Positions 23,740 through 36,700 of a DNA stretch of 64,000 nt are shown one piece after another. This DNA comes from Copromyces sp. CBS 386.78 (Eukaryota > Ascomycota > Sordariomycetes > Sordariales > Sordariaceae). The number at the start of each line of letters is the position of its first letter. The first letter of the stretch is position 1. Position numbers and translations under genes: made by a program. Location of the stretch: assembly GCA_030685235.1 (NCBI GenBank), contig MU839094.1:62001-126000 (forward strand), given 5' to 3'. The notes under the pieces were generated by a model, which worked only from the letters and a program-made list of their open reading frames with translations, had not been told where the DNA came from and ran no database searches.

Positions 23740-26700
23740 GGAAGATAATAGTAATTACGATTATTATTTTAATAATAATAATAATAGTAATAATAATATT
23801 TCGCTACCGGATTATATCGTTCTAAGCCTTTAAAAAATAAGATAAGGAATTAATTTATTAATAAATAATTCCCTTAACCTATTCGACTTTAGGGAACTTT
23901 TTAACGTTCTTACTAAGGATTTAATTCTTAATATTAAAATTTATTAAATAGCCCTTCTTTAATTTATTAATATTATTCGTAATATCCAGGATTTTATAAA
24001 TAGCTTTATAAAAGATATTCGGCCATATTTAATTTCTTAAAATTACGAAATTTTCGTTAAAACCGTCGCCTAATAATTAATTTTCAAATTTATTATCGAA
24101 TTATTAAGAAGGGTATTTATAATGGTTATTATAAATTATAATACTATAATAGAATAATAAAACGTAGTATAATATATAATTACGATTCTATAATAGCGGA
24201 TTATAATTATATTTATTATAGCCCCTTTTAATATATTAGAAACTTTTAACGCCCCCGAAGAAACTACGATAGCCGTTTCCCGGCCTTTTAAATATATTAT
24301 CGAAGACTCCCCAATTTTTATTAGGGAGAATAAAGATAATATTAAATACTACGACGCTTTTTAAATATAATAGAATTAAATTAAGATTGTATAGGAATTC
24401 AACCCCTTTTATTTCCGTATAGAACGGGTTAAAATCGTACGTACGATATTTTAATTAAAATTAAACTTATATTCGGTATTAGATAATAGTTTAAAGAAAT
24501 TTATAAAATTCTTTAAGGAGTTTAAAAAATAGCTGTAAGCAATTAGCGAAACTTTTTTTACGTACTTTATAAATTAATATAATAATATTAATATTAAATT
24601 AGATATTAATAAATATTTTATCGATCTTTATTAGGGTAATACTCTTTTCCTACGTTTCGAAATCGAATTTACTAAATTTATAGATAAATATAGGTTTAAT
24701 AATGCGATAAAGGTTTATTACCTTTATAATAAATTTAATAAATAATTTCGAAGTGTTTTAATCTCTTAAGATTTCCCTGAAGATAATAATTATATTATAT
24801 AATTAAAATTCGTAAAGAAGGTTAACTGGAAGTTAAAAAACGCCGATTATTATAATAAAATAATTGTAAGTACTTTTAAGGATTTAGGCTCCTCCTTTAA
24901 AAACGCTATAGTAATTTCTCCTATTATAACCGATAAACCTGTAAATTAAAGAGGAAATTAAATAGATCTTAATTCTATAAATCTTTTTACTATATTCGAC
25001 CCCGAAGTTTTTAAGGAACGAAGGGAAAAGGGCTTTTATTACTATTATAATTAGCAAAGTTATATTGCCTATAACTACTTCGGATCTATTAATTAAGGTA
25101 GTAAATTTTATATTAATAGTAAATCGGCCAATAAAAAGAAGAAAGGTAGGGGTAGACGTAATAATAGTAATACCGGGCAAGAACCTACGGAAGTTTATTC
25201 GGTAAGAACCGCTAATATAATTATAATCCCCGTAATTAAATTGGCCGTAGGCGGTAAATATTATAATAAGCCGGAAAATACTTAATTTCTATACTTAATT
25301 ACGTATAGAGGCCGAATCGGGTAATTATATTATAGAAATAACGGGATCCTTTAATAAATTTAGAAGAAATATAAATTTAATTATTAAATAGTATTATTCT
25401 AAATTTAATTTTATTATTTACGTACGTAATTACCGGTACGTATAAAAATTATTATATTTCTTTTATTAATAGCGGATATTCTATATTTATATTTATTAAT
25501 TATTTTTTCGTTATAAAGTATAATTTTCCCCGCTTCTACCTTCTTCGTTTTAAAAAGTTCGTATTTATAAATAGAAATATTAAAGGTACAATTAGCGAAA
25601 GAGTAATAGGAAGGTTGCGGATAGGTTATTATAAAGAAATTATTACTTTTTTAATTTACAACCTTTCTAATAAATACCTGATTATTTTAAGGTTCCTTTA
25701 AATAAAATTCTATAAATTATATATTAATTATAAGAAAAGTAGTATACGTTTTAATTATCCGGGTTATAGGGACCGCTATTTATTAATAGGGTTCCCTAAC
25801 AATTAAACGGAAATACCCCGAACCTTCTCTAGCCTTATTTCTATTATAATTATCTACGCTTATAAAAAGGCATTTTTTTAAAATAATTCTAAATCTCTTT
25901 CTTCTCTTCCTTACGTCTATAAAAGCTATTTTCGTAAGGAGGCGGCCTAATACGAGGAAATCGAAAATTAATTTATTAAAGCTTCTTAATTTAAGTACGA
26001 GGGATTTAAGGAGCGGACTTCCAATTTTCCCGTTAAAATACTATTAATAATTCTATTACAAACTTTTATTATATATTATATAAGCGCAAAAGTATAGGGT
26101 ATTATAAGTACTACTATTATTTTAATATTAATTAAATAAGATATACTATACGAATTGTATATTAAATTTAATAGGAGATGTATATTAGTAAATACGTACT
26201 ATATTAATATTCGGATAAATAAATATATTAAAAACGGTATAAATTTTATTAATATTAGGGAATTTAATACTACTACTTTCAATTTTATTTACGAAAAAGA
26301 CTAATTTTAATTATATATTATTAATTATATTTAATTAAAGAAGCTAATTACCGTTTTAGAATTCTCTGAGATAGATCTTACGTACGAAATTATAGAAAAT
26401 ATTATCGAAGGGCGAAAGGAGAAGTATAAGGATAATTTTCTATATTCCCTCTACTCCTTTATCGATAATATAGCTAATAAATACAGATTTAAAATAGAAA
26501 AAGAAGCGGCGGTAATTACTAAATTTATTATTTTAATAGGGGATTTGGCTAAGGACGTACCGTTCTATAAAGAGATTATCTATTATATTTATTTAGTAAA
26601 AATAACGGAAGAAGACGTTTAAAAATTCTTTAATAAAATAAATAAGCTTTAAAAAATTAAAGAAGAAATAAAAAAGATATTAATAAATTATTATTAATTA

Positions 26701-29700
26701 TATATTAACGCTTTTCTTCTTATATTAGCCGATAAAATACTTTTATACTATTTATATAATTATAAAATCGAATTTAAATTAGGAGAGTAATTATTATACG
26801 CTAAGCCTAAACCGATATTACCTATCGAAATTACTATTATTAAAAAATAGATTAACGAGAATTTTAAAAAGAAGTTTATCCGTCCTTCTTAATCCGCCGC
26901 CGCTTTATTTATTTTATTAATATAGAAACCGGGCGGGGGAGTCCGTATTTATATTAATTATTATAGTATTAATAATATTATTTTAAAAATACAGTATTTA
27001 ATTCCGTTAATTAAAGAAACCCTTAACGTTATTTATAAAACGAAGATCTTTACTAAATTTAATATTATTAATATATTTAATAAAATATAAGTAAAGGAGG
27101 GCTACAAATAGTTTACTACGTTTATTACCCGCTTTAAACTTTTTAAATCTTTAATATACCTATTTAATTTATAAAGGGTACCGGGGATATTTTAAAATTA
27201 TATTAATAACGTTTTATATAATATTTTCGATATATACGCTATTATTTACCTTAATAATATCTTCATTTATTCGGAGAATAAGGAGGATTACGTAGGGTAC
27301 GTTAATAAAGTCCTACGGAAGATAATAAATATAAGCCTATAAATTAATATTAATAAATACAATTTCTATACGAAATAAATTAAATACTTAGGGCTTATTA
27401 TTATTTTTAAAAATATCGAAATAGATTTAAAGAAGGTAGTAGTAATTATTTCGTAGGAGGTTTTAAATATTAAGAGGGCGCTATAACGTTTTTTAGGATT
27501 CGCTAATTTCTATTAGCGATTTATTAAATACTTTTCTATTTTAATGGGATTATTATACGAATTAATAAAAAAGACCGTTAAAGATTAAAAATAGGAAGAT
27601 TAGTACTAATACTCTTTCGACGCACTTAAACGAATTTTTACTAGCGGACTAATATTATATATTTATAATTAGTCTAAATAAATAGTTATAGAGACGGATA
27701 TTTTAAATTGGGCCTACGGCAGCATTTTCTCTTAATATAATAAGGACGGGGTATTATAATTAATAGCTTACTTTAATTAATAATATTCGTTAGTAGAATA
27801 TAATTATAATATTTATAATAAAGAATTATTTGCTATTATTAAAGTATTAAAGGAGTAGAAACTAGAGTTAAAGGGAGTATAATAATCGTTTAAAGTTTTA
27901 ATAAACTATAAAGGATTAAAATTATTTATAATTAGTAAATAATTAATACTATAGTATATAAGGTAATTATAATTTCTCTCCCATTTTAATTTTACTATCC
28001 AATACTAATTAAATTCGCTATAAGTCCGCCTTAATATATTAAACTGTAAACCGGAGGATATCCCGAAATACAAGGGCAATAAACGCCTCTTAATAAAGAA
28101 TAAAATTTTATTAAAAAAGGATATTTTTATTAACGGTTCCTACGTTTTAGAAAATAAAAGGGATCCGGAAATTTTCGTCGGAATAATTTACTTTTATAAT
28201 TTAGAAATTATAGACGAAACGTTAATAAACGATTTAGTAACGGAGATTTATAAGAAATTAACCCTTCTTTAAAATATATTCGCCTATTTAATAAATTTAA
28301 TAAAGAGAATATAATTAAGGGAAGTTAAAAGGAGTTTTAAAAAACTTTTATTCGCGGAATATTATATTATATAGGGCCGGATTTATTATTATAGTTCGGT
28401 TTTCCTTAACCCCAGAAACGTTAAAGTTTACTACTAATTAATTTACTATATTTATAATACGTTAGGAGCGGGGTACTTAAAGAGGGAGAAGATTTATAAC
28501 CTTCTTTTCTAATCTTTTTTTTAGCCGGGGATATATAATATAGTAAAGATTTATTACAAAACTTATTTAACGTATATAAAAATAAAACTATTATAATATA
28601 TATTATATAAATTTTTAAAATTTTTACTAATACCTTTCGCTCTATAGAAGGATATCTCTATTAATTATATTATATTATTAACGCCCTATAAGCGCTATAA
28701 ATAGGTATTCTAATATATTGTAATAATTATTAATGAATTAATAAAAATATAGTATTTTATCCTTATAGTAGGGTTAACCGTAGAAGAATTAGCGGACTAC
28801 TTTATAGAACGGGTTTACAATATTTATAATTTACTTAATACTATTATATCCAATCGAAATTCCTAATTTATTTTATAATTTTAAAAAGCGTTATTAACGA
28901 GGCCAAAAATTAATTTTACACCCTTTTCCGCTTTTTACCTAATTATAAATAAGTAGACGGAATATATTAATACGAAAATAGAAAAATATTTATAAACCTT
29001 TATTAATTAAATATAAAATAATTAAATTAATTAATTATTAATAGCGGAATTTGCCGCTAATAATTTAATTTTAAAGATAATGGAAGTTTTACTATTTTTT
29101 ATTAATTATAAATTCCATCCCCGAATAAAGGTCGAACTTGCTACGCCGTACTCCTTAAAAATATTAAAAACCTAATAAGATAAATATTTTAAAATTATTA
29201 AAATTATTAATTAATTTAAAATAATTTTAAATTATATAACGATTAAAATAAAAAAAGTATAGAAATAGTACGAGGATAATACTAATAAGAGGAGATTGGA
29301 CGCCCTATAATATAAAATTGGGGATAAGGTTTTACTAAGTATAAAAAACCTCGAAACCGGAAGACTATATACTAAATTAATTCCGTTCTAAGAAAGGCTA
29401 TTCGAAATTTTAAAAACTAATAACTATATAATTACTCTTCGATTCCTAATTAATATAAAATATAATCCTATATTTTACGTTAGTAAAGTAAAATTTTAAG
29501 AAGGACGTATTAAAGGGGATATAAAGGTAAATTAAAGGAAAATTATAAAGTGGACGGATAACGGGAAAAATTCTATCGAATAGGATTTTAATAATATAAA
29601 TAATTATAAATAGAATTTAAAAAATAAATAATAAGAATATTACGTTTTATAAGCACTATTATATGTATTAAATTAGTAAAAATGGGCTAATATTACGATA

Positions 29701-29960
29701 TACCCGGAGGCGGTACGGAAATTCTACGAAAATTATTTAAACGAATTGGCGCCGCCAAATTAAATCGCTATAAAAAAGTAGCGTAAAGTAGTAACGGGCC
29801 GGTAATTAAAAGCGGACTAACCGCTACTAACGGAAGTAAGAGCGGATTAGCCGGTATTAACGGGAAATACAGGGTACGGAGGATTAAAGAAATTACTACG
29901 TAGAGTAACGGCGGTTATAGAGGTTTTTATAGGGTAAATTAAACGATTAATAAGTATTTT
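23740..29960 (+). pseudogene. gag-pol of gypsy element 2, RIP-degraded
   Basis: Same organisation as element 1. The protease near 25,459 reads FINSGYSIF, so the catalytic Asp is changed to Asn but Ser-Gly is kept. RT near 27,246 reads IYLNNIFIYSENKEDYV: the YxDD aspartates are both Asn through G-to-A change. ALQRFLGFANFYQRFIKYFS-like sequence follows near 27,480-27,540 with a stop at the Gln. RNase H and the integrase core follow to about 29.7 kb. Gag contains FDPEVFKERREKGF (~24,998) and a decayed zinc knuckle (YYYYN...). No copy-encoded enzyme can be active. Confidence 0.88.
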
Positions 29961-30013
29961 AATCGTTTTATATATTATTAATTAACTATATAATTTCTTT
30001 TAGTCCGGGGTAA

Positions 30014-30322
30014 TATTATAGGGTTAGCCTTATAATAATTTAAAAATATACGGTTAGTAACTATTAGAATTAAGGATTAGGCTATAGCTCCGAATATAGT
30101 ATAAAGCTATTATAACTTTTATAAAAGGCTACGATAGCTTTATTATTACTATCGTTATACAAGTTGTGCTAGCTCTACAATACTTATAAGATTGCTACAG
30201 AACTAATCTCCTAGACTGGCCTCTATAAAGACCAGTCTGGGATCGCACCCTTGAACCTTTCCTCTTACTCCTTCGTACAATTACGTATATTCTTACCTAC
30301 CTTGTACCTTTGCACCGTGATA
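30014..30322 (+). repeat. 3' LTR of gypsy element 2
   Basis: 309 bp. The first ~140 bp are RIP-mutated, while the last ~150 bp (from about 30,165) are nearly unmutated and end gcaccgtgata. It is preceded by the polypurine tract ccggggtaa. Confidence 0.92.
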
Positions 30323-30327
30323 GTAGG

Positions 30328-31161
30328 GTTTAATTGCGGAATTCAGTAGTGGTAATAATATATAATTCGTTTAAAAGGTCGGGTTCGTATAAATCGGCTT
30401 CGCTTTCGGTTTAGGTTGTATTTTAGAAAGCATTTTCGAAATAATAATTTTAAATATATAATAAATTTTAAAGATTATTATATTATTAATATTAGCGGGG
30501 GGGGCTAGAACTAACTTCGGAAATAAATTAGATATTACGAACGCTTAATATAAGGCCGTCGAATTCAATAAATATACCCGGTATATTAGGCGGTTTATTA
30601 TACTTCTTAAAATATATAAAATAAATACGAATTTAAATATACGATTTTACAATAATAATAATTATAGGGGATTAATATAGAAAGTACGTAATTAAGAATA
30701 AGATAAGAGCGGATACTATTACGTACTTAAATTTAGTAGCGGGGGAAACTTTTAATATTTAAAGTTTTATAACGCTGGAATCTAAATAATAATAGATACG
30801 GTTACTTAAGTTCGCCGTACGGGGGGTAAAGTAGTATAGAAGAAAAATAAGAGCCTTCGCAGTTACTTAAATTCGCTATAAGGGGGGAGCAATTATATAT
30901 TTAAATTCGGTAATTAATAAATATAGAATAATAATTAAATTACATTAACTAAATAAATAGGACGCTTTCTAAGGGAAGGATAAGTAGTTTATATAATTAT
31001 AAGAGTATTTAAATTCGTTTTACGTACTTTTAAAATACTTTTTACTCTTTTAAAAGAGAAGCTATTACGTACGTAACGTCGATAAAATCGCTTTAATACG
31101 ACCGTTAGTAATAATAGTATAATATAGTTTAAATCGAAGCAATTTTAATTATAATTACTAT
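30328..31161 (-). other. 5' leader / start of gag of gypsy element 3
   Basis: This segment lies between element 2 and the 5' LTR of element 3 (its right LTR) and therefore holds the leader and the first part of gag on the minus strand. I could not place a start codon. An imperfect repeat is visible: ttaagttcgccgtacgggg (~30,807) and ttaaattcgctataagggg (~30,867). Confidence 0.5.
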
Positions 31162-31383
31162 TTAATACCATTAATAAGGTATTGAAAGGATATAATAATA
31201 TATTATTGATTTAATTGTATATATAGTAATAATTCTAGAAAGAATCCCAAGAGGGGAGCGATCGTATAATCGATAATTATATAGTCATCGCGTACGAATA
31301 GTTCTTATCTAATCTATAGGGCCTATATATGTAGGGTTGCGACTTACGACTATAGTTTATTCAATTGAACCTGGTTGGCGTAG
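31162..31383 (-). repeat. 5' LTR of gypsy element 3 (right copy)
   Basis: 222 bp, partner of 15,910-16,131. Its right-hand third (gttgcgacttacgac ... ggttggcgtag) is less mutated than the left copy. The ~60 bp beyond it are also CA/TG-containing. Confidence 0.85.
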
Positions 31384-33949
31384 TACTATAGCACCTCGCT
31401 ATAGTTACGTGCCTAGTCAGCTATTCTAATAGGTAATACTATTGATACCTATCCGGTATTAGTTATTTAGGTTAAAGGATTTATAAATATTTGAAGTTAT
31501 GTACTTAATATTAATACTTTTTAATTTACACGGTTCGAATATTTTAATAGAATTAGGAATAATTTTTAGAATAGAATTTAATAAAATTATATTATATTTA
31601 ATAATATTTAAAAATATTAGTTAAATAATATTTATATAAAAGGTCGGTTGCTTATTAAGAAAATATAATAAGTAATCCGAATATTAATATATAATTATAT
31701 TTTAAATATAATAAAAATAATAGCGCTTTAAATTAATAAATAGGTAGATTTGGGTTAGATCCGACGTAATAATAATACGGTCGGTATAATACTATTATAT
31801 TATTTATAAATTTAATTAAAAAATATAAATATAAAGTAATAATATAATAACGGAATAATAATAGAATTTAATAGTAGTTAATATTATTAAATATTAAATA
31901 TAGGAAATAAATTCTTTTCGTCCTCTTATAGGTATTAAGAAAAAAATAGAAAAGATAGGATTTAATATAATTAGAATTAAATAGAAAATATTAAATAATA
32001 AAGAAGGAAGAGATTTTGTTATTTTAGTACGAAGGATAATATTCTTTATAAATTTTTATTTCGCGACCTTTTCTAGCCTTGTAAATCTATTATTATTTAT
32101 TTTTTAAGAGGTAATTCTATCCTATTTATTATTACTTCTTCTAAACGAAGTAGAAATTAAGTAAGTAGGCGAATAAATCTATTAATATTTTATTTTAGTT
32201 TAATATAAATATTATTTAAAAAATTTTCGGGTATTTAGTTCCCCTATTCTCTAATTTTATTAAAGTCTCAGAAATAAATATCGTATAATTATTTATTGCC
32301 TTTAAAACGAAATTTCTAATAAAAGTTTATAATAAGTAATTACTATTTTAATTTCGTAATTAAGTCTTTATTAAATAGATTGGAAGGAGTAAATAAGAAT
32401 AGGTAGCTAAAGGTAAATACCCCTATTATTTATTAATACGCAATTCGATATATAACGGATAATTATTAATTACGGATAAATTATTAGGAAATTTTAATAG
32501 GAATAAAAGCTTTTTTATTTTTTATTATATTAAATATCTGATTATTATAATGAGTTATATTATATAATACAATATTAAAATTATATACGAAATTAGGGGT
32601 TAGGTAATAAACCCGCCCAAATACGACCGGCGGTATAAATAAAATAATATCCTATTAATATAACTTTAAAAATAAAATTCTTATTATTTATATTAGATAT
32701 TTATTAATATAAAATAAAGCTTTAAAAAAATAAAACTTTAAGAGCCAAATTATTTTAATATATATTAGAAATATATAGAAGAATATTCGAAAACCGAAAT
32801 ATAAATAAATATTCGCAATATTATAATTATACTATTTAAATAGTCTAAATAATATTAATAGCGTTATTAGTAGTCGTCGCGGCCTTAACGGCCTTTTAGG
32901 ATTCTATTATATTAGCCCACTTATTAAAAGGGATAAATTAATATCGATCGAATAATTTATTATTATTCGTATTATCCTCTTTTTCAATCTTATTCTCTTA
33001 CCTTAAATTCTTAATAGTAAAGTCTTCCTATTTAAATTTATTTATTTAAACCTATTTCTTCCTATAGGCTATATTTATTTAATTCTTAAGGACTTATTCA
33101 TCTTAGAAACAGGTCTCCTTATTATTTTTCAGTAAATAAACGACTTTAAATAAATCCTTTTTTACAAGGATATTTATATAAGCGTTTACTATAATTTAAT
33201 AACATAAATTTAAATAATAATTAATTTTAATAAATTCTGTTATAGCGGAATTAATATATATATTCCGTATTTATATTTATACTTTTTTAATATATTTATC
33301 GAGGATAATATAATTATTTACGAATTTAAAGATTTAGAAGAATTCGTCCTTACCAATTCTACTTTCGTCCTACTATTTTAAAAGAAGTAATTCTAAGATT
33401 CTATATAATTAAAGTATACCCGGAATTTAGGGTCGATTTTAAATTGAATTTCTACTTTTACTTATAATACTATATTATATTAATATTTAACCCGAAACTA
33501 TATACGAAAATATATACCTACTTTCGCTATAGCGAATACTTTCGATTTCTATATATTATAATTGCCATCCATTTCTCCCTCAATCTCTTTCTAATATATA
33601 GTTTAAAGTCGCTAATATATTTAACTTCTATAATTATATATTCGACGGTTCGGTTATATATCTTCGGATATATATATTAAATAACCGATAACTTCTTTAC
33701 AATATATATTTATATAATAAACTCTTCGATTATTTTATTATATATAAGATTATTATTAACCTTCTTATAATTTTTCTTTTTATATTTCTTTTTTTCGACA
33801 GTATTAGAGAGTTACTCTAAATTTATATCCGAATAACCGAATGTATTTTTAGAATTACTCCTATTTAATCCCTTATTACTAAATAATATTATACGCCTAC
33901 GTTTAGTACGGCGGTACGATTTCTAATACGAACTTTTAATATTTATTTA
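31384..33949 (-). pseudogene. Unrecognised ORF X, piece 1 (RIP-degraded)
   Basis: On the minus strand one frame can be read from about 33,420 down to about 31,950 with stops only TAA/TAG. It gives protein-like sequence such as LLKNNKETCFQDEQVLKN (~33,110), RQENKIEKEDNTNNNKLFD (~32,990) and TRLEKVAKQKFIKNIILRTK (~32,080). Frames with charged residues exist only on this strand. At the element 3 junction a minus frame (RNYSEVLQYN) reads toward piece 2. 33,420-33,949 is less clear and ends at the TIR element. No known domain seen. Together with pieces 2 and 3 this would be a coding region of several kb. It may be more than one gene. Confidence 0.5.
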
Positions 33950-34356
33950 GAGGTGGTCTACTCGTACTGTTAGAAAGGTCTTATCGGACTGTAGTCCAAA
34001 ATAGAAATCTCTAAGTAACTTATAAAAATAAAGGCCGATGATAGTAAAAGGTAGCTCCTATTTTTCGTCATTTTCTATAGTATTTTTAACTACTCCTCCC
34101 GCATATAGACCCCCTATATTAACCTTTCTTTTTATAGAAAGTTGGATTTTTAATCTTGGAAACCTCAACCTATAAAGCCTATACCTTTTGAGGCCCGTGC
34201 GCAAGCGTAACTATAATAGTAAAATCAGGTAAAATTCTAGTAGTGTAATTATACAAGTTGCTTATCTATATGCCTAGATTTCGTAAAGTTACACCTAGTT
34301 AAACTTTTAGACTACAGTCCGATAAGACCTTTCTAACAGTACGAGTAGACCACTTC
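33950..34356. mobile_element. Short non-autonomous TIR element (407 bp)
   Basis: Ends gaggtggtctactcgtactg and its inverse match over ~48 bp with one mismatch. The 8-bp TSD tttattta is at 33,942-33,949 and 34,357-34,364. The interior has no ORF. Composition is not RIP-like although both sides are. The TIR differs from the 36,004 family, yet shares the GAG start and the 8-bp TSD. MITE-type element; superfamily not assigned. Confidence 0.9.
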
Positions 34357-34364
34357 TTTATTTA

Positions 34365-35995
34365 ATATATAAATATATAGCGGGATTTACGCGTGACTTA
34401 GATTTCTTACTTAATCTTACTTTTTCTATAGGCGTACCTCCGGTTCCGAATGCGAAAATAGGAATTATAAGCGTAGTAAGTAGTTAATAATATTTAATAG
34501 GGTATAGTATTTAGGATAATTTATTAAGGATAGGAGCTGAAAGTTTTTAAAAATTGTAAATATTAATTAAATTTTAAGATAATTCGTTAGCCGGATATTT
34601 TTAAAATTATTATATAGGAGTAAAATTTCTATAAGGGTTATACAAAATTATTTACCCTTAATAATATATAGTCCTATTTAATATAACCTAAGGCCTTATA
34701 TTTATACTTCTAAAGGTATATTTATACCCCGGGTTTTACTACGAATAATTATCTATTTAACTATAGTATTAAAGAGGCGAGTAGTAATATCCTTGCTTAA
34801 ATTATTTAAATAATTATTAATAGTATTTTACCGGCTGTATAGAGGGTTGTATACTTATAGGGGTAGAAAGTATAAATTAGCTTTAATTATTTGTATAACT
34901 TTATAAAAATAATATTATATTAATATAAAATAAAAGATTATTTTACTAATATTTATAATAAATTAAATAAATTATTAATTAAATTAAGATTAAATAGGTT
35001 TACTTTATTATAAATTATAGTTATTCTATATATACCTTTATAATTTAATATAGGAATATTAAATATATATTAACCGAAAGTTTATTCCGGAGGGCTTTAA
35101 GAAAATATAATATATTAATATAATATAATTAACTATCGGACTAATAAATTGAATAATATATCAATATAAATAAAATAAAATAAGCTTACTTTACTATAAA
35201 TTATAGTTTTATATATAATATCTAGTTCGCTTCTAGAAGTACGCCCGGTATTTTAGAAATTAAGGTTAATTAGAACTTTAAACTGTCCTTCTATAATATT
35301 AATAAATAATCCCGAAGCTTAATACAAATAAAATTTAGGAATAAATATTAATTAAGCGCTTTACTATATAATATTAAGCTTAGACGTCTAAATTAATAAT
35401 AAATATCCGGGAAGTAAAAGTAATATTATCGCCAGATTGGGACTAGAGCGCCGTACGAATTAATAGCGAAAGTAGATATTTATATATAAAGTAAGTAAAA
35501 TAGATTTAAATTGACGGAATAGAATAACGATTGGATAAATATATAACGGGAATTGCTTTTAGGAAAGTAGAATAGAATAGAAGGGAAAATATAATATAGA
35601 AATATATGCCCAAAAAAAAATAAGGATAGTAAGAGGACAATTAATTAGAATAAAACGATGGGAAAATTATATTTATAATAATAAAAAATCCAATTTAATA
35701 GGGAAATAAGCGAGGGAATACTAGTTTAAATAATTAATTATTGACTTATAATAATATATTTACTTTAGTCCCGACGGGACCTTCTATTAATAGCCGCGAC
35801 TACCTTCTACTACCCCTACGTAGAAGTAGATAAATCCGGGCCTGCGAGCGGTAAAGTAGAAGTATATTGTAATAAAGGGTCGCTATTCTACAAAACGACG
35901 GGAGTAAAAGTTGCGGGCACTTAGCGAATAATTTATTTTAATTATATAATTAGTAATAAATTTTTTATAAATAAAGTACGACCTTCTAATTTCAA
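34365..35995. other. RIP-mutated intergenic stretch, unresolved
   Basis: No element ends or recognisable domains. A ~40-bp word (ttactttattataaattatag-like) recurs at ~35,019 and ~35,187, suggesting an old ~168-bp duplication. 35,755-35,925 is GC-richer (gtcccgacgggacc is a short palindrome). A weak plus-strand frame around 35,450-35,690 has protein-like residues. The stretch lies between the divergent frames X (minus) and Z (plus). Confidence 0.35.
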
Positions 35996-36003
35996 ATTAT
36001 TAA

Positions 36004-36692
36004 GAGAAAGTCTATTCGCACGGTCACGAATGTCTATTTGAACGGTAATCCACTTTTTCCCTCATATATATCCCTAACCCTACCGTCCCCTCCCCCACTA
36101 GCACCAGTCTCGCTCGTACCGCGACCGCTAAGCCCCTAAATTACAGCCCATTACACATTCTAATATAGTATACGTATCGCTAATAGCCGTAACAACCTAT
36201 TAGCGATTGTTACGGCTGTCAATAACTGTCACGCCTATTAGTGATTGGCTATTAGCGATTGTTACGCTTGTTAGCGATTATTATAGCTATTAGCGATTGT
36301 TACGCTTGTTAGCAATTGTTACGGCTGTTAGCGATTGTCACAGCTGTTAGCGATTGTTATGGCTATTAGCGATTATTACAGCTGTTAGCGATTATTACGG
36401 CTGTTAGTAACTATTATAGCTGTTAGCGATTGTTACGGCTGTTAGTAATTGTTACGCTTGTTAGCGATTGGCTATTAGCGATTATTATAGCTGTTAGTAA
36501 TTATTACGCCTATTAGTGACTATTACGGTCTGATGTTACGTATGAAAGAATGGTAATGCTTAGATTTTTGGGCGAAATTTTCGAAAGAATATATGTAATA
36601 TTTGTGGCCGCGCGAGGGTTAGGGATATGTGTGAGGGAAAAAGTGGATTACCGTTCAAATAGACATTCGTGACCGTGCGAATAGACTTTCTC
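36004..36692. mobile_element. TIR element copy B (689 bp)
   Basis: Ends gagaaagtctattcgcacgg and its inverse pair over ~75 bp. The TSD attattaa is at 35,996-36,003 and 36,693-36,700. The left third matches copy A (7,657-7,806 plus 14,952-14,990) closely. Copy B lacks ~150 bp present in A between the minisatellite and the right TIR, and its minisatellite is mostly inverted. No transposase. Not RIP-mutated. Confidence 0.93.
36178..36528 (-). repeat. Minisatellite in TIR element copy B, inverted
   Basis: One forward unit (cgctaatagccgtaacaa, 36,178-36,195) is followed directly by about eighteen units of the reverse-complement form (ctattagcgattgttacgg). Unit length is 18-20 bp with variable ends. 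Confidence 0.88.
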
Positions 36693-36700
36693 ATTATTAA

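Larger units (their letters stand above)
23147..30322 (+). mobile_element. Ty3/gypsy element 2 (309-bp LTRs), inserted in element 3
   Basis: 7,176 bp with two 309-bp LTRs and a perfect 5-bp TSD gtagg (23,142-23,146; 30,323-30,327). LTR sequence, interior order and polypurine tract match element 1 closely, so the two are copies of one family. Element 2 keeps the 36-bp RT segment that element 1 has lost. Confidence 0.94.
15910..31383 (-). mobile_element. Ty3/gypsy element 3 (222-bp LTRs), split by element 2
   Basis: Matching ~222-bp repeats lie at 15,910-16,131 and 31,162-31,383 in the same orientation. Gag-pol runs on the minus strand between them. Gypsy element 2 is inserted at 23,147-30,322 with TSD gtagg, so element 3 itself is about 8.3 kb. 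No perfect TSD is visible: the flanks read ggtta on the left and tacta on the right. A tatta/tacta pair is possible if the LTR starts 3 bp further in. The 5' end is therefore at 31,383. Confidence 0.82.
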
